This document shows positions 44,774 through 54,602 of a stretch of DNA of 64,000 nt, piece after piece. Where the stretch lies: the NCBI GenBank assembly GCA_964517265.1, contig CAZFBS010000002.1:124001-188000 (forward strand), read 5' to 3'. Under the pieces are notes generated by a model. The model did not search any database, was not told the origin of the DNA, and saw nothing but the letters and a program-made list of their open reading frames with translations. The position numbers were made by a program, and so were the translations under genes. Source of the stretch: REEP01 sp964517265 (GTDB taxonomy: Bacteria > Pseudomonadota > Alphaproteobacteria > Rhodospirillales > Defluviicoccaceae). How positions within the stretch are numbered: the stretch's first letter is position 1; each line of letters starts with the position of its first letter.

Positions 44774-45082
44774 TCAGGACTGCTCAGAGCCATCCTGTGC
44801 GGTGCCGGCATCCGGCGCACCGTCGCGTGTTGCGTCAGCGGAAGGTGCCTTTTCCAACAACGCGACACGAAGCGCAAGGGCCTCTTGCTCAGCACGTGCG
44901 TTCGCTGCCATTGCTTTCACAGCTTCAAATTCATCTCGAGTGACCAGATCCATGTCCGCGATCAAACGTTCAAGCCGTTGGCGGACCATCGCGTCAAGCT
45001 CCTGCCGCATTCCCGCCAAGGTTGACGCCGCACCGCTTGCTACCCTGGCAAGATCGTCGAAGAAGCGACTGTTGGTTTGCAT
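44774..45082 (-). CDS. UbiK-type accessory factor (YqiC/BMFP family)
   Basis: 102 aa. Begins MQTNSRFFDDLARVASGAASTLAGMRQEL (short segments of this are diagnostic) and has a coiled-coil trimerisation helix around residues 50-75, then a Pro/Ala/Asp-rich tail. Relatives (UbiK) assist aerobic ubiquinone biosynthesis. The ATG at 45082 follows GGCGGAG; a longer frame reaches 45118. Divergent from hldD. Confidence 0.85.
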   Translation of the reverse strand: MQTNSRFFDDLARVASGAASTLAGMRQELDAMVRQRLERLIADMDLVTRDEFEAVKAMAANARAEQEALALRVALLEKAPSADATRDGAPDAGTAQDGSEQS

Positions 45083-45246
45083 CAAGAACTCCGCCTCTGT
45101 GCACGATTTCGTGTTCATAACTGCAGCGTGTTCGACACCTTACCCTGTGTCTGTGCGCGCCACCTGCTAGAGTATGGGCCGTTGGCGGCGTCACCGCAAC
45201 CACGCTTGCCTTGCGGGGCAGGTTGAGCCGCCCTATAAGGGCCGCC

Positions 45247-46233
45247 ATGTTTCTCGTCACCGGCGGCGCCGGATTCATCGGATCCAACATTGTAGCGGCA
45301 CTGAACGAGCGTTTGGCAGTTCCGGTAGTGGTATGCGATCGCCTGCGGCAAGGTGAGAAATGGCGGAACATTGCCAAACGGGATGTGTTCGACATTGTTT
45401 GCCCTGAGCGATTGCTGGAGGCGCTTGAACAGTGGCAGGGCTCCGTTTCCGCGATCATCCATATGGGCGCAGTGACCTCCACAACCGAACGCGACGCCGA
45501 CCGGATGATCGATACCAATTTCCGTTTTTCCAAGGACCTGTGGGCTTGGTGTGCTCAAGCCGAAGTACCGTTCATCTATGCGTCGTCCGCCGCCACCTAT
45601 GGCGATGGCGCCCAAGGATTCGATGATACGGCAACGGTTGAAGGATTGGCCCGCTATCGTCCCCTCAATGTTTATGGCTGGAGCAAGCACCTGTTCGACC
45701 GCTGGGTCGCATCTCGGGTTGCGGAGCGGGCGCCAATGCCGCCGCAATGGGCAGGCTTGAAGTTTTTTAACGTATACGGGCCCAACGAATACCATAAAGG
45801 CCTCCAGGGCAGCGTCGTGCAAAGACTCTACCCTGAGGCGAAAGCAGGACGCGCGGCGCGGCTGTTCGCATCGTACCGTCCAGACTATCCCGACGGAGGT
45901 CAGCTTCGGGATTTTGTTTGGGTCGACGACTGCGTAGGGGTGGTGCTATGGCTGCTTGATCGGCCGGATGTTTCCGGCCTTTTCAACGTAGGAAGCGGCC
46001 GCGCCCGCAGTTTTTCGGATCTTGCCACTGCTGTCTTCCATGCCCTCGGGCGTGAGGTGATGATCGAGTACTTCTCAATGCCAGAGGAAATACGTGAACA
46101 TTACCAGTATTTTACTGAGGCGCGCCTCGATCGGCTGCGAGCGGCGGGTTACCGTGCGCCCTCGACATCGTTGGAGGAGGGGGTGGCGATGTATATTCAG
46201 CACTTCTTGGATACGCCTGATCCCTATCGCTAG
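45247..46233 (+). CDS. hldD: ADP-L-glycero-D-manno-heptose 6-epimerase
   Basis: 328 aa extended SDR that makes ADP-L-glycero-D-manno-heptose for the LPS core. NADP-binding TGGAGFIGSNI at the N-terminus, YASSAATYG, catalytic YxxxK in NVYGWSKHLFD, and NVYGPNEYHKG. The ATG at 45247 is used with AAGGG upstream. lgt follows after 30 bases. Confidence 0.94.
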   Translation: MFLVTGGAGFIGSNIVAALNERLAVPVVVCDRLRQGEKWRNIAKRDVFDIVCPERLLEALEQWQGSVSAIIHMGAVTSTTERDADRMIDTNFRFSKDLWAWCAQAEVPFIYASSAATYGDGAQGFDDTATVEGLARYRPLNVYGWSKHLFDRWVASRVAERAPMPPQWAGLKFFNVYGPNEYHKGLQGSVVQRLYPEAKAGRAARLFASYRPDYPDGGQLRDFVWVDDCVGVVLWLLDRPDVSGLFNVGSGRARSFSDLATAVFHALGREVMIEYFSMPEEIREHYQYFTEARLDRLRAAGYRAPSTSLEEGVAMYIQHFLDTPDPYR

Positions 46234-46263
46234 GCACGCTCAATCGACAGCGGTCTGCCCTCG

Positions 46264-47058
46264 ATGATCTTTGCAATTCCCTTTCCGAATATCGATCCCG
46301 TACTGATTGAAGTCGGGCCGTTTGCGCTCCGCTGGTACGCTCTGGCTTATATCTTCGGGTTGGTTCTCGGCTGGCGCTACGTTCGCCATCTTGCCAAGTT
46401 CCAGCCGAAGGTTGCGTCCGCCAATGATGTGGATGATTTCCTGATCTGGGCGACGATAGGCGTGGTCCTGGGCGGGCGACTTGGCTACATCTTGTTTTAT
46501 CATTTCGATTTTTATCTCGAAAACCCCCTTCGCGCGCTGGAGATTTGGCGGGGCGGAATGTCGTTCCATGGCGGCATGCTGGGCGTCATCGTCGCCATCA
46601 TCCTGTTTTGCCGAAGGCGAAATATTCCGTTGTTGGGCTTTTCTGACTTGATTGCCTGCGCCACGCCAATCGGCTTGTTTCTCGGACGAATTGCCAACTT
46701 TATCAACGCGGAATTGGTCGGCAGGACGACTAATCTTCCATGGGGAGTGGTATTTCCAGGTGAAGAACCTCTCTCCCGCCATCCAAGTCAACTTTACCAA
46801 GCATTCTTGGAAGGGCTGATCCTGTTGATTATCCTCAATCTCCTGTGGCGTATCGAGCGGGTGCGCAGGCACATGGGTATCTTGTCAGGAGCTTTCCTGG
46901 TCGGCTACGGGATCTTCCGGATGATTGGGGAGTTGTTTCGCGAACCTGACGTGCAGATCGGCTTTCTGGCGTTCGGAACAACCATGGGGCAATGGCTTTC
47001 CCTGCCAATGGTTGTACTTGGTGTGTTTCTCATCCTTCGGGCCAATCCGCGCCGTTAA
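46264..47058 (+). CDS. lgt: Prolipoprotein diacylglyceryl transferase
   Basis: 264 aa, seven transmembrane segments. Transfers diacylglycerol to the lipobox Cys of prolipoproteins. It has RGGMSFHGGMLG with the conserved His and the Lgt signature GRIANFINAELVGR (Arg and Asn). The next gene starts 8 bases later. Confidence 0.96.
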   Translation: MIFAIPFPNIDPVLIEVGPFALRWYALAYIFGLVLGWRYVRHLAKFQPKVASANDVDDFLIWATIGVVLGGRLGYILFYHFDFYLENPLRALEIWRGGMSFHGGMLGVIVAIILFCRRRNIPLLGFSDLIACATPIGLFLGRIANFINAELVGRTTNLPWGVVFPGEEPLSRHPSQLYQAFLEGLILLIILNLLWRIERVRRHMGILSGAFLVGYGIFRMIGELFREPDVQIGFLAFGTTMGQWLSLPMVVLGVFLILRANPRR

Positions 47059-47066
47059 AGCCGTTC

Positions 47067-48158
47067 GTGTCGCCCCTGGCCACAATTCTGAGGCGGCGTA
47101 TCGAAAAGAGGGGGCCAATCTCGATCGCGGAATATATGGCTCTCGCGCTCGGCCATCCGAAATTTGGATACTACATGCATCGCGATCCCCTGGGCGAGGC
47201 GGGGGATTTTATCACCGCTCCGGAAGTCTCCCAGATGTTCGGCGAACTAATCGGCCTCTGGTGTGTCGTCCTTTGGCGGCAGATGGGCGAACCCGCTTCA
47301 ATCATACTAGCTGAACTGGGTCCGGGGCGCGGAACGTTGATGGCGGACGCTCTGCGCGCCGCGCGGCGTGAACCGGACTTTGCCGCTGCTGTGCGCGTGC
47401 ACCTCGTCGAAACAAGCCCCTTCTTGCGAAGGCGGCAGCAGACGGTACTGACAGCCAGCCATCCGGGTATGGGGGTACAGTGGCATGAACGGCTACAGAA
47501 CGTACCCCGGGCCGGGCCGTTGCTGCTGATAGCCAATGAATTCTTTGATGCCTTGCCGATCCGGCAATACGTGCGCACCGACGGAGGCTGGCGAGAGCGG
47601 AGGATCGGACTGAAGCACGACCGCCGAGAATTCGTTTTCGTTCTTGAAAACATTGCTGAGCCTCTGCTGCCGCCAAGCTTGGCCGATATCGAGACCGGCA
47701 TGGTGGTGGAAACAGGCGCAGAAAGAACAAAGCTTGCGCAAGCCATCGGTCACCGCATCGCCCACGACGGAGGTGCAGCGTTGGTCATTGATTATGGCCA
47801 CATACACAGTGCGCCTGGGGATACGCTTCAAGCCGTACGTCGTCATGCCTTTCAAGGGGTTCTGGATCGGCCGGGCGAGGCCGATCTGACGGCGCATGTT
47901 GATTTCGCTGCGCTGCTGGCGGCAGCGCGGAGCAGCGGTGTTCGCACGTATGGACCGTTGCCGCAAGGCATGCTTCTTGCGCGGCTAGGTATTGAGGCGA
48001 GGGCGCGAACCCTGATTGCACAAGCGCAACCGGATCAGGCGGCCGGCATTGCATCCTCCCTGCGACGTCTGGTTCATCCTGTCGAAATGGGGTTAATGTT
48101 CAAGGCGGTCGCGCTGACGAATAAGAATCTACCGCCACCTCCCGGTTTTGATGCCTGA
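47067..48158 (+). CDS. SAM-dependent methyltransferase, COG1565 (NDUFAF7-like)
   Basis: 363 aa. COG1565/DUF185 family, homologous to mitochondrial NDUFAF7, an arginine methyltransferase for complex I assembly. It shows HPKFGYYMHRDPLGEAGDF, the SAM motif ELGPGRGTLMADAL, and ANEFFDALPIRQY. The GTG at 47067 is chosen to fit family starts; the frame is open to 46992 inside lgt. The lgt-COG1565 pairing is typical of Alphaproteobacteria. Confidence 0.9.
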   Translation: MSPLATILRRRIEKRGPISIAEYMALALGHPKFGYYMHRDPLGEAGDFITAPEVSQMFGELIGLWCVVLWRQMGEPASIILAELGPGRGTLMADALRAARREPDFAAAVRVHLVETSPFLRRRQQTVLTASHPGMGVQWHERLQNVPRAGPLLLIANEFFDALPIRQYVRTDGGWRERRIGLKHDRREFVFVLENIAEPLLPPSLADIETGMVVETGAERTKLAQAIGHRIAHDGGAALVIDYGHIHSAPGDTLQAVRRHAFQGVLDRPGEADLTAHVDFAALLAAARSSGVRTYGPLPQGMLLARLGIEARARTLIAQAQPDQAAGIASSLRRLVHPVEMGLMFKAVALTNKNLPPPPGFDA

Positions 48159-48298
48159 GTGGCCGTCTCCAGCACCGGCTGACCGTTTTCACTGATGGCC
48201 TGAGCTGTTGGCATCAGGTGTTGTCGAACGCCGAAAAAATATTATGATGGATCATACATAAAAGATAAATATGAATACCAGTCAAAGAGATCGGACGC

Positions 48299-50125
48299 AT
48301 GGATCTTATGTTTCTAGCAGTCCTCATTGGGGCGCTGCTTCTTATCGTCAGCGTTTTATCGAGCTTGATCGCCTTTCGCTTTGGTGCACCGCTGCTTCTT
48401 GTGTTCCTGACACTTGGATTGCTTGCCGGCGAAGATATTGGTGGTATCCATTTTAATAATGCCCCCGTTGCCTACCTGATCGGAAGCGTTGCTCTCGCGA
48501 TCATTCTGTTTGAAAGCGGGTTTGAGACTCCGTTCCGAAGTTACCGGATGGCCGCATGGCCCGCAATCACGGCCGCGACGGTGGGCGTTGCGTTGACGGC
48601 GGGAATCGTCGGCATTGCCGCTCATGGGTTGCTCGGCGTGACGTGGCTGGAAGGCCTTCTCATTGGAGCCATTGTCGGTTCGACTGACGCAGCGGCCGTA
48701 TTTTTCCTGTTGCGGGTCGGCGGGATCACCATTCGCGAGCGCGTTCGTTCAACGCTGGAGATCGAGTCCGGCACGAACGATCCGATGGCTATCTTTCTGA
48801 CCGTTGCGCTTGTTGAACTGATTGCATCGGGAGCGCAGCAGCCAAGTTGGACACTCGCTGGAGCTTTCGTCATCCAGATGGGAGCGGGAGCCTTGATCGG
48901 CCTTGGAGGGGGCCTGTTGATTGTCCTCACCCTCAACAAGTTGGCGCTCGAGCCTCCGCTCTATGGAATACTCTCTTTGGCCTGTGCGTTGCTCGTGTTC
49001 GGATCGACAAGCTTGATCGGCGGAAGCGGCTTTCTCGCCGTTTATGTTGCCGGATTGGTTGCCGGCAACGCATCTCTGCGCAAACGGGAGACGCTTCGTG
49101 GCTTCCACGACGGTCTGACGTGGCTGGCACAGATCATTATGTTTCTCACTCTCGGTCTGCTCGCCACGCCCTCGCAGTTTCCCAATGTTGCCTTGCCTGC
49201 CATCCTCCTCGCGGCGGTCCTGATGCTGGTTGCCCGGCCTCTTGCCATATGGCTGTGCCTGCTGCCGTTCCGGTTCAGCCAAAATGAAATCACGTTCGTT
49301 GCCTGGGTTGGATTGCGAGGCGCGGTCTCCATTCTCCTTGCCATTGTGCCGACGCTAGGTGGGCTGGAGATCAGCCACACGGCATTCAACGTCGTCTTTC
49401 TGATTGTTCTGGTGTCGTTGCTGATCCAGGGCTGGACCATTCGCCCGGTCGCGCGATGGCTGGGGCTGATCGTACCGCGTCACCCCGGTCCACGGAGCCG
49501 CTTCGAAATCGAACTTCCGGGGCAAGAAGTCTATGAACTGGTGGTCTATACCATTGCACCAGACAGCAAGGTTGCGCGCGGGGCGCGCTTGCCTCGCTGG
49601 GCGCGCCCGTCGCTCATCGTGCGTGGAGGCTCGGTCCTGACAATCCACAACGTTCGCAACCTCCAGGCCTACGATCAGGTTTACCTTTTTATCTCTCCCC
49701 GTCGGCTGCCGCTTCTCGACCGATTGTTCGAGCCAAGCCCGGAAGTTTCTGACGATGACCGGGGTTTCTTCGGCGATCTTGTTTTTCGGCCGGAGACCAA
49801 GCTGGGCACCTTGGCGGAAACCTATGGGCTGCCGCTTGCGGTTGAAAATGCCGATACCACGCTCGCCGAGCTTTTCCGGAAGGAATTTACCCGCCCGGAG
49901 GTTGGCGATCGTCTGAGGCTGGGAGCGGTTGAACTGGTGGCGCGGAGCATCAACGAGAAGCAGGAAGTCACCAGTGTGGGGCTGGCACTGGAGCCAACGG
50001 GTTTGGCGCGTCCGCGCCTGCCATTGTTCCAGCGCCCGAGCGACATTTTGCGATCCCTGCGCCGCTTGATTCAGCGCGTGCGGTTCCAATGGTGGGCCCG
50101 GAAGCAGCAGCGAAACCGAAAGTAA
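48299..50125 (+). CDS. CPA1 potassium/proton antiporter (NhaP2/CvrA-like)
   Basis: 608 aa. About 12-13 transmembrane segments over residues 1-390, with GSTDAAAVFFLL and the transport-site motif ESGTNDPMA near residue 157, followed by a cytoplasmic TrkA-C-like domain (about 410-490) and a CorC/HlyC-like C-terminus. Exports K+ (or Na+) for H+. It ends 4 bases from the convergent DUF2971 gene. Confidence 0.92.
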   Translation: MDLMFLAVLIGALLLIVSVLSSLIAFRFGAPLLLVFLTLGLLAGEDIGGIHFNNAPVAYLIGSVALAIILFESGFETPFRSYRMAAWPAITAATVGVALTAGIVGIAAHGLLGVTWLEGLLIGAIVGSTDAAAVFFLLRVGGITIRERVRSTLEIESGTNDPMAIFLTVALVELIASGAQQPSWTLAGAFVIQMGAGALIGLGGGLLIVLTLNKLALEPPLYGILSLACALLVFGSTSLIGGSGFLAVYVAGLVAGNASLRKRETLRGFHDGLTWLAQIIMFLTLGLLATPSQFPNVALPAILLAAVLMLVARPLAIWLCLLPFRFSQNEITFVAWVGLRGAVSILLAIVPTLGGLEISHTAFNVVFLIVLVSLLIQGWTIRPVARWLGLIVPRHPGPRSRFEIELPGQEVYELVVYTIAPDSKVARGARLPRWARPSLIVRGGSVLTIHNVRNLQAYDQVYLFISPRRLPLLDRLFEPSPEVSDDDRGFFGDLVFRPETKLGTLAETYGLPLAVENADTTLAELFRKEFTRPEVGDRLRLGAVELVARSINEKQEVTSVGLALEPTGLARPRLPLFQRPSDILRSLRRLIQRVRFQWWARKQQRNRK

Positions 50126-50129
50126 TCGG

Positions 50130-50936
50130 TCAGCCTGATGCCACGGAAGGGATGAATTCCGGATGGGCAAATAGCGGTGATTGTTCGCACAGCCGCTGGA
50201 GTCCATGCCGCTCGATCAGCCGCTGAACCAATTCCACCTGCCACAGCGAGGCAGCGGGAGAAAGGCGTATTCCTGCGACCAAGGACTGCAAATCGACCGG
50301 GATCTTGGTTCCGGCCCCGAGCGTGCCTTGCTTGGCGGCGTCAGGAGTCAGAACCGCTCGCAATTCATGCTCGTAGGCAAAAGGCGGCGCCTTGGTCACA
50401 GCCTGTGCTGCCGCGGTTCGCCCTGCTTCTGCCCTTTTGTCGGAATATGCGACCAAGCCGATCGAGAGATCATTGGCACCATCCATGCGGATCGAATCAC
50501 GCAGGCTCCCCACCGTCGCCTGCACCGCAATGAGCTTGTTCCTTCCGTGGTAAATCTTCCAAAGCGCCACACTCTCTTCCGCAATCACGTGCCAACAGTT
50601 GACCCAGCAGGTCTCGGCAACGCGAATTCCCCTCAAAATCCGAAGGGCTTGCGTTTGCTCGTATTCCCGCGATTGTTGCGCCCGCCACTGTTCAAGTTTG
50701 TCGCCTGCCTGCTCCGGAGGCGCACTCGATACGCGAAAAATCTGCTCGGGAAGCTTGAACTTGAGGTAATCCATGGCAGTGCCATATCCCTCAAACGGAT
50801 CGTCCAGATCATCCAGCCGGCTGAAATGAAGGCTGGATGAGTCCAGCAAATCAATAAAGCCAGGGAAATCCATGAACCGCCAGATGACGGCTTTTTCATC
50901 GGCAGGAAAGGGAATGTCCGGGTGCTGCTTCCACAT
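50130..50936 (-). CDS. DUF2971 domain protein
   Basis: 268 aa. Resembles DUF2971: an N-terminal KAVIWRFMDFPGFIDLL, LHFSRLDDLDDPFEG, CWVNCWHVIAEESVALWKIY and YEHELRAVL. The domain is widespread, and its function is unknown; it is often found singly or near defence or mobile genes. I start at 50936 (GGAG upstream); the frame extends to 51080. Alone between convergent and co-oriented genes. Confidence 0.8.
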   Translation of the reverse strand: MWKQHPDIPFPADEKAVIWRFMDFPGFIDLLDSSSLHFSRLDDLDDPFEGYGTAMDYLKFKLPEQIFRVSSAPPEQAGDKLEQWRAQQSREYEQTQALRILRGIRVAETCWVNCWHVIAEESVALWKIYHGRNKLIAVQATVGSLRDSIRMDGANDLSIGLVAYSDKRAEAGRTAAAQAVTKAPPFAYEHELRAVLTPDAAKQGTLGAGTKIPVDLQSLVAGIRLSPAASLWQVELVQRLIERHGLQRLCEQSPLFAHPEFIPSVASG

Positions 50937-51314
50937 AAGGGGTTTTTCTCCATGAGACGGGAGTTTTGACAAGGCTGCACAACCAGTGCGTCCGTACGTC
51001 TTGTTGACCCCGATCATGCACTTCCTTGGCCCTGACGAAAAGCCTGCAGTGGCTCCCGCCGACTGTGGGTCGAACGCCACATTCGGCCTCTACCCGATCA
51101 AATGCCGATGGCACCGCCTTTTTCATCGTTCACCGAATGTCATAGCTGCAGTCGGCTTCAGGTTGAGCCCGTTTTTTAAGGAACGGCCGCAACCGGATGG
51201 CGTTCGTATGAATGGCAAGGAGCATTGAACGCGCATTCAGTTTCTCCCTCTTTTTCCGATCTCAGCGCCCTGGAAAATTGCTTCCCGCTGTTCCGATGGC
51301 TCCCTTCGCAGCGA
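50937..51314. other. Intergenic region between DUF2971 gene and mepA
   Basis: 378 bases. The upstream part of the DUF2971 frame continues to 51080 without a ribosome binding site. I see no gene, hairpin or promoter I would defend. Confidence 0.4.
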
Positions 51315-52328
51315 TCATCGTATGTCCGTATCCCCGTAAGTCTGCTCTAGCGGCTTGACGCCAGGAGGACCTTGGACGGATATGAGAGGAATCGATCCGC
51401 CGTCTGCAGCGGTTCCTGTTCCGCCCGTGGGTGTCCAAGTCGCGGAGTAGACGGCCGTGCATTCGGCAGGAAGATCAGACAGGGCGATGGCTTTGCTCGG
51501 TTGTTTTTTCTGATCGGCCAAAGCCTGCGTTGCTTCCTTGCTGAACCACCATTGAAGCCCTTCGTCGCATCCCTCGCTTGCGGGCGGCGGCACCTGAGCA
51601 CGGCAGTTCAAGCTATCACCTGGACAGGCCAATCGAACATGGAAGTGGTGATCGTGCCCCCACCATGGTCTAATCTTGGACAGCCAGCCGCGCTCTCCTA
51701 CTACAGTTTTGCAAAGTTCCCTTTTAACAGCAGCATTTACGAAGATACGCTCAACTTGTGGATGAGAAGCTGCGATACGCAGCAGTTCCGCGTGGTCCGC
51801 CGTCCATCGCTCGGTGGTGGCCAACCCGTTGGCAGAAACCATGGAGACCGCCGAAAGCGTTTCGCGATCATCCGACGAAAGCAATCGATCCGGCGCCGAC
51901 AGATACCATATGTCGGCGTCCAGCCCGCTTTGGTGGCTGGCGTGACCCGACGTCATGGGGCCGCCACGCGCCTGGGCGAGATCGCCGATAAGAATACCGG
52001 ATCCAGTCCGGCTCAACGCTCGGTTTCCAAGCCAGCGGACGAATTCGATGAGTTCAGGATGCCCGAAATAGCGCCCGCGCGACGGTCGCATGACCTGATA
52101 CCCCGGCCCGTTCAGCGTCAAAGGTGCGGCGCCTGCCAGGCACCCCAAAGTGTAGCCACCAATCGCTTGCGGGGCTGAAGCGATGGGGCCCGACACACCA
52201 CCCCAGTCCGGTTCTCCAGCAATACCGTGACTTCCCCCAATCAGAAAAAGGGATAGTGCGTAGGCTGCGAATGAGCCGCCGCGAAACCTGCCGCCGCAAT
52301 AAAAAGGCTTTTGTCTCATCCCACCCAT
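51315..52328 (-). CDS. mepA: Penicillin-insensitive murein endopeptidase (MepA family)
   Basis: 337 aa, secreted (basic RGGRF start, hydrophobic AAYALSLFLIGG, cut near residue 38). LAS-type metallopeptidase motifs are intact: GHASHQSGLDADIW and WWGHDHHFHVRL. It cleaves D-Ala-meso-DAP cross-links in peptidoglycan. A cysteine-containing C-terminal tail of about 80 residues extends beyond the catalytic core. The start could be Met1 or Met4. Confidence 0.92.
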   Translation of the reverse strand: MGGMRQKPFYCGGRFRGGSFAAYALSLFLIGGSHGIAGEPDWGGVSGPIASAPQAIGGYTLGCLAGAAPLTLNGPGYQVMRPSRGRYFGHPELIEFVRWLGNRALSRTGSGILIGDLAQARGGPMTSGHASHQSGLDADIWYLSAPDRLLSSDDRETLSAVSMVSANGLATTERWTADHAELLRIAASHPQVERIFVNAAVKRELCKTVVGERGWLSKIRPWWGHDHHFHVRLACPGDSLNCRAQVPPPASEGCDEGLQWWFSKEATQALADQKKQPSKAIALSDLPAECTAVYSATWTPTGGTGTAADGGSIPLISVQGPPGVKPLEQTYGDTDIR

Positions 52329-52486
52329 CCTCGAGCCTTTCCCCCGCCGCGACCAAAGTGCGACTTTAAGCTGCGGCAGGCAAGGACCAATCGCCTTGCC
52401 TAAGAATGGAAGGCTGATGAGCGCTGGTTGCCAAAAAAGAACCGTTGTCGCAGGGTTGCTCTTTCCTGAGGAAAAGGGACTGCCCT

Positions 52487-53275
52487 ATGGATCAGACGAA
52501 TGTCCTGATGGAGGTCACGGAGGGGATTTGCCGTATAACGCTGAACCGACCGGAGGCTGCCAACGCCATCAATCTGCCGCTGGCACGGGAACTTCTCCGC
52601 GCAGCGATACGCTGCAGTCAGGATGCGGAGATAAGGTGTGTTCTCCTCACGGGTGCGGGCCGCATGTTCTGTGGAGGGGGCGATCTGAACGATATGGCGC
52701 GCGCAGGCGATCATCTTCCCAATGATCTCAAAGAATTGACGGGTTGTCTTCATGCAGCGATTGCGAACTTCGCTCGCATGGAAAAACCAGTGGTAACTGC
52801 CATCAATGGAAGCGCTGCGGGTGCCGGTGTGAGCTTGGCTCTGGTCGGCGACATTGTGTTTGCCGCCTCATCCGCAAGTTTCGTATTGGCTTACGCTGCG
52901 GCCGGATTGGTTCCGGACGGAGGTGCAACCTTTCTACTGCCGCGGTTGATCGGACTGAGGCGTACGCAGGAGTTGATGTATACCAACCGGCGCCTCGGCG
53001 CAGGCGAGGCTATGGACTGGGGGATGATCACACGGGTTTTCCCGGACGAGAGCCTCTTTGCGGAAGCAGAAACGGCGGCACGCACTCTGTCCAATGGGCC
53101 AACGCGCGCATACGGGGTTGGCAAACAGCTTCTCGGGACTAGCTTGACAAGCTCTTTGGAAACCCAAATGGAACTTGAATCCCGCTCTATCGCCGAGATT
53201 GCCGGCAGCCAAGACGGTCGCGAGGGGATCTCGGCATTTTTAGAGAAACGCCCGCCTCACTTTGTTGGTCACTGA
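52487..53275 (+). CDS. Enoyl-CoA hydratase/isomerase family protein (PaaG-like)
   Basis: 262 aa crotonase fold. The oxyanion-hole segments are RMFCGGGDLNDM and INGSAAGAGVSLAL. In the catalytic region AGLVPDGGATFLLPRL the Asp of PDGG is present as in PaaG-type isomerases, while the first hydratase Glu is replaced by Ala. So an isomerase role is more likely than a classical hydratase. The ATG at 52487 follows AAGGGAC. Convergent with the CoA-transferase gene. Confidence 0.88.
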   Translation: MDQTNVLMEVTEGICRITLNRPEAANAINLPLARELLRAAIRCSQDAEIRCVLLTGAGRMFCGGGDLNDMARAGDHLPNDLKELTGCLHAAIANFARMEKPVVTAINGSAAGAGVSLALVGDIVFAASSASFVLAYAAAGLVPDGGATFLLPRLIGLRRTQELMYTNRRLGAGEAMDWGMITRVFPDESLFAEAETAARTLSNGPTRAYGVGKQLLGTSLTSSLETQMELESRSIAEIAGSQDGREGISAFLEKRPPHFVGH

Positions 53276-53299
53276 GGTGGCCTCGTCGTCATGCTGGAT

Positions 53300-54550
53300 C
53301 TACATACGTAGGCGCCGTTGGCGCCAATGCGCTAGCAGATCTTGGCGAAACTGGGGGGCGGCGATCGCAATCAGAGCTTCGGCGCGTGAGTCGATTCCGG
53401 CCCGCCGCAAGTCGGCAACGCCGTGCTCAGTCACGACATAATCAACATCACCCCGGGCTGCACTCACCGCCGTCCCTGGCGGGAAATCAGGCACAATTCT
53501 CGATACGGTCCCGCGTTTTGCCGCGGCCGCAAGGGCGATAACGGAGAATCCACCAGGGGATAAACGCGCTCCCCGCATAAAATCGGTCAAGCCACCGGCG
53601 CTGCTGATCTGTTGTCCGCCGATCATTTCCGCGTTGGCCTGCCCAAGCAGGTCGACCTCGACGACTGAGTTGATGGCGACAAAGCGGTCGATAGTAGCGA
53701 TGTTGCGAACATCATGAGTCCATCCCACCGGTGCAAACCGCACCCGTCGTTGTTCGCTGACAAACTCGTAAAGCGGGCGAGAACCCCAGGCGACACCGGT
53801 CGTGATGGCGTTGTCACGCGAAGCCAAGGCACCGGCCCTTTCAAGACCGAGAAGCGGATCGGTTACGGCGCCAGTATGAAAGGAAAGATCACGTTTGCCA
53901 TGCAAACCGGCAAGCACACCTTGGACCCGGCCAATGCCGATCTCAAGCGTATCGCCATCTTGAATCAGGTTTGCGAGATGGGACCCGATCGCTCGGAAGG
54001 TGGGATCAACCGTCTCGTGAGCGCCAGAAAGCGGGCAGGGAGTCTCGAACATGTAATCAAGTTCGTCCACATGCAAAGTGCTGGCGCCGGTTGTTTGCGG
54101 CATCTCCGCATTGATGTGGGCGACCTTGACCTCAGCCTTCTGCAAAATGGCAGACGTGAAGTCGTTGGCAACGCCGAGGCTGACCCGGTCGCTCGCGTCG
54201 GGAGGCGAGACGTGAAGGAAAGCCAGGTTGATGGAGATCTCGCTGAGGTAGCGGTAAATACTGAAATACGAGAGTGGCAGATAGTCGATCGCACCTCTGG
54301 CAAAGGATTCTCGGAGCTCCGCTCCGACGAAAAATGCGGTCGCTCGCGCTGTGGGATTCAATGCCGCATAGTCAGTGCGATTGAAGCCAGGCAACCAGAC
54401 TCCGATAAAGCGGACCCTGGCGCATCGCTCAGGACTGCGTGAGAGGGCATCGACAACAACAGACGATTCTCCGGCAAGCCCGGCAACATAAACCGTCATT
54501 CCAGGCTTAAGCAGGTCCGCAATCCGGTCATGTGAGATGGAACGGGGCAT
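53300..54550 (-). CDS. Acetyl-CoA hydrolase / CoA-transferase family protein
   Basis: 416 aa class I CoA-transferase of the acetyl-CoA hydrolase/4-hydroxybutyrate CoA-transferase group. The catalytic Glu is in INSVVEVDLLGQ; the C-terminal domain has SAARGDVDYVVTEHGVADLR. GGLTDFMRGARLSPGG is typical. The acyl substrate cannot be told. Next to the PaaG-like gene, so a short-chain acyl-CoA pathway is possible (inference). Confidence 0.88.
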   Translation of the reverse strand: MPRSISHDRIADLLKPGMTVYVAGLAGESSVVVDALSRSPERCARVRFIGVWLPGFNRTDYAALNPTARATAFFVGAELRESFARGAIDYLPLSYFSIYRYLSEISINLAFLHVSPPDASDRVSLGVANDFTSAILQKAEVKVAHINAEMPQTTGASTLHVDELDYMFETPCPLSGAHETVDPTFRAIGSHLANLIQDGDTLEIGIGRVQGVLAGLHGKRDLSFHTGAVTDPLLGLERAGALASRDNAITTGVAWGSRPLYEFVSEQRRVRFAPVGWTHDVRNIATIDRFVAINSVVEVDLLGQANAEMIGGQQISSAGGLTDFMRGARLSPGGFSVIALAAAAKRGTVSRIVPDFPPGTAVSAARGDVDYVVTEHGVADLRRAGIDSRAEALIAIAAPQFRQDLLAHWRQRRLRM

Positions 54551-54602
54551 CGATGCTTGTTCGACCTTCCGGAACGACCCGGTGCCTGCTGATGCTTTTG
54601 CC

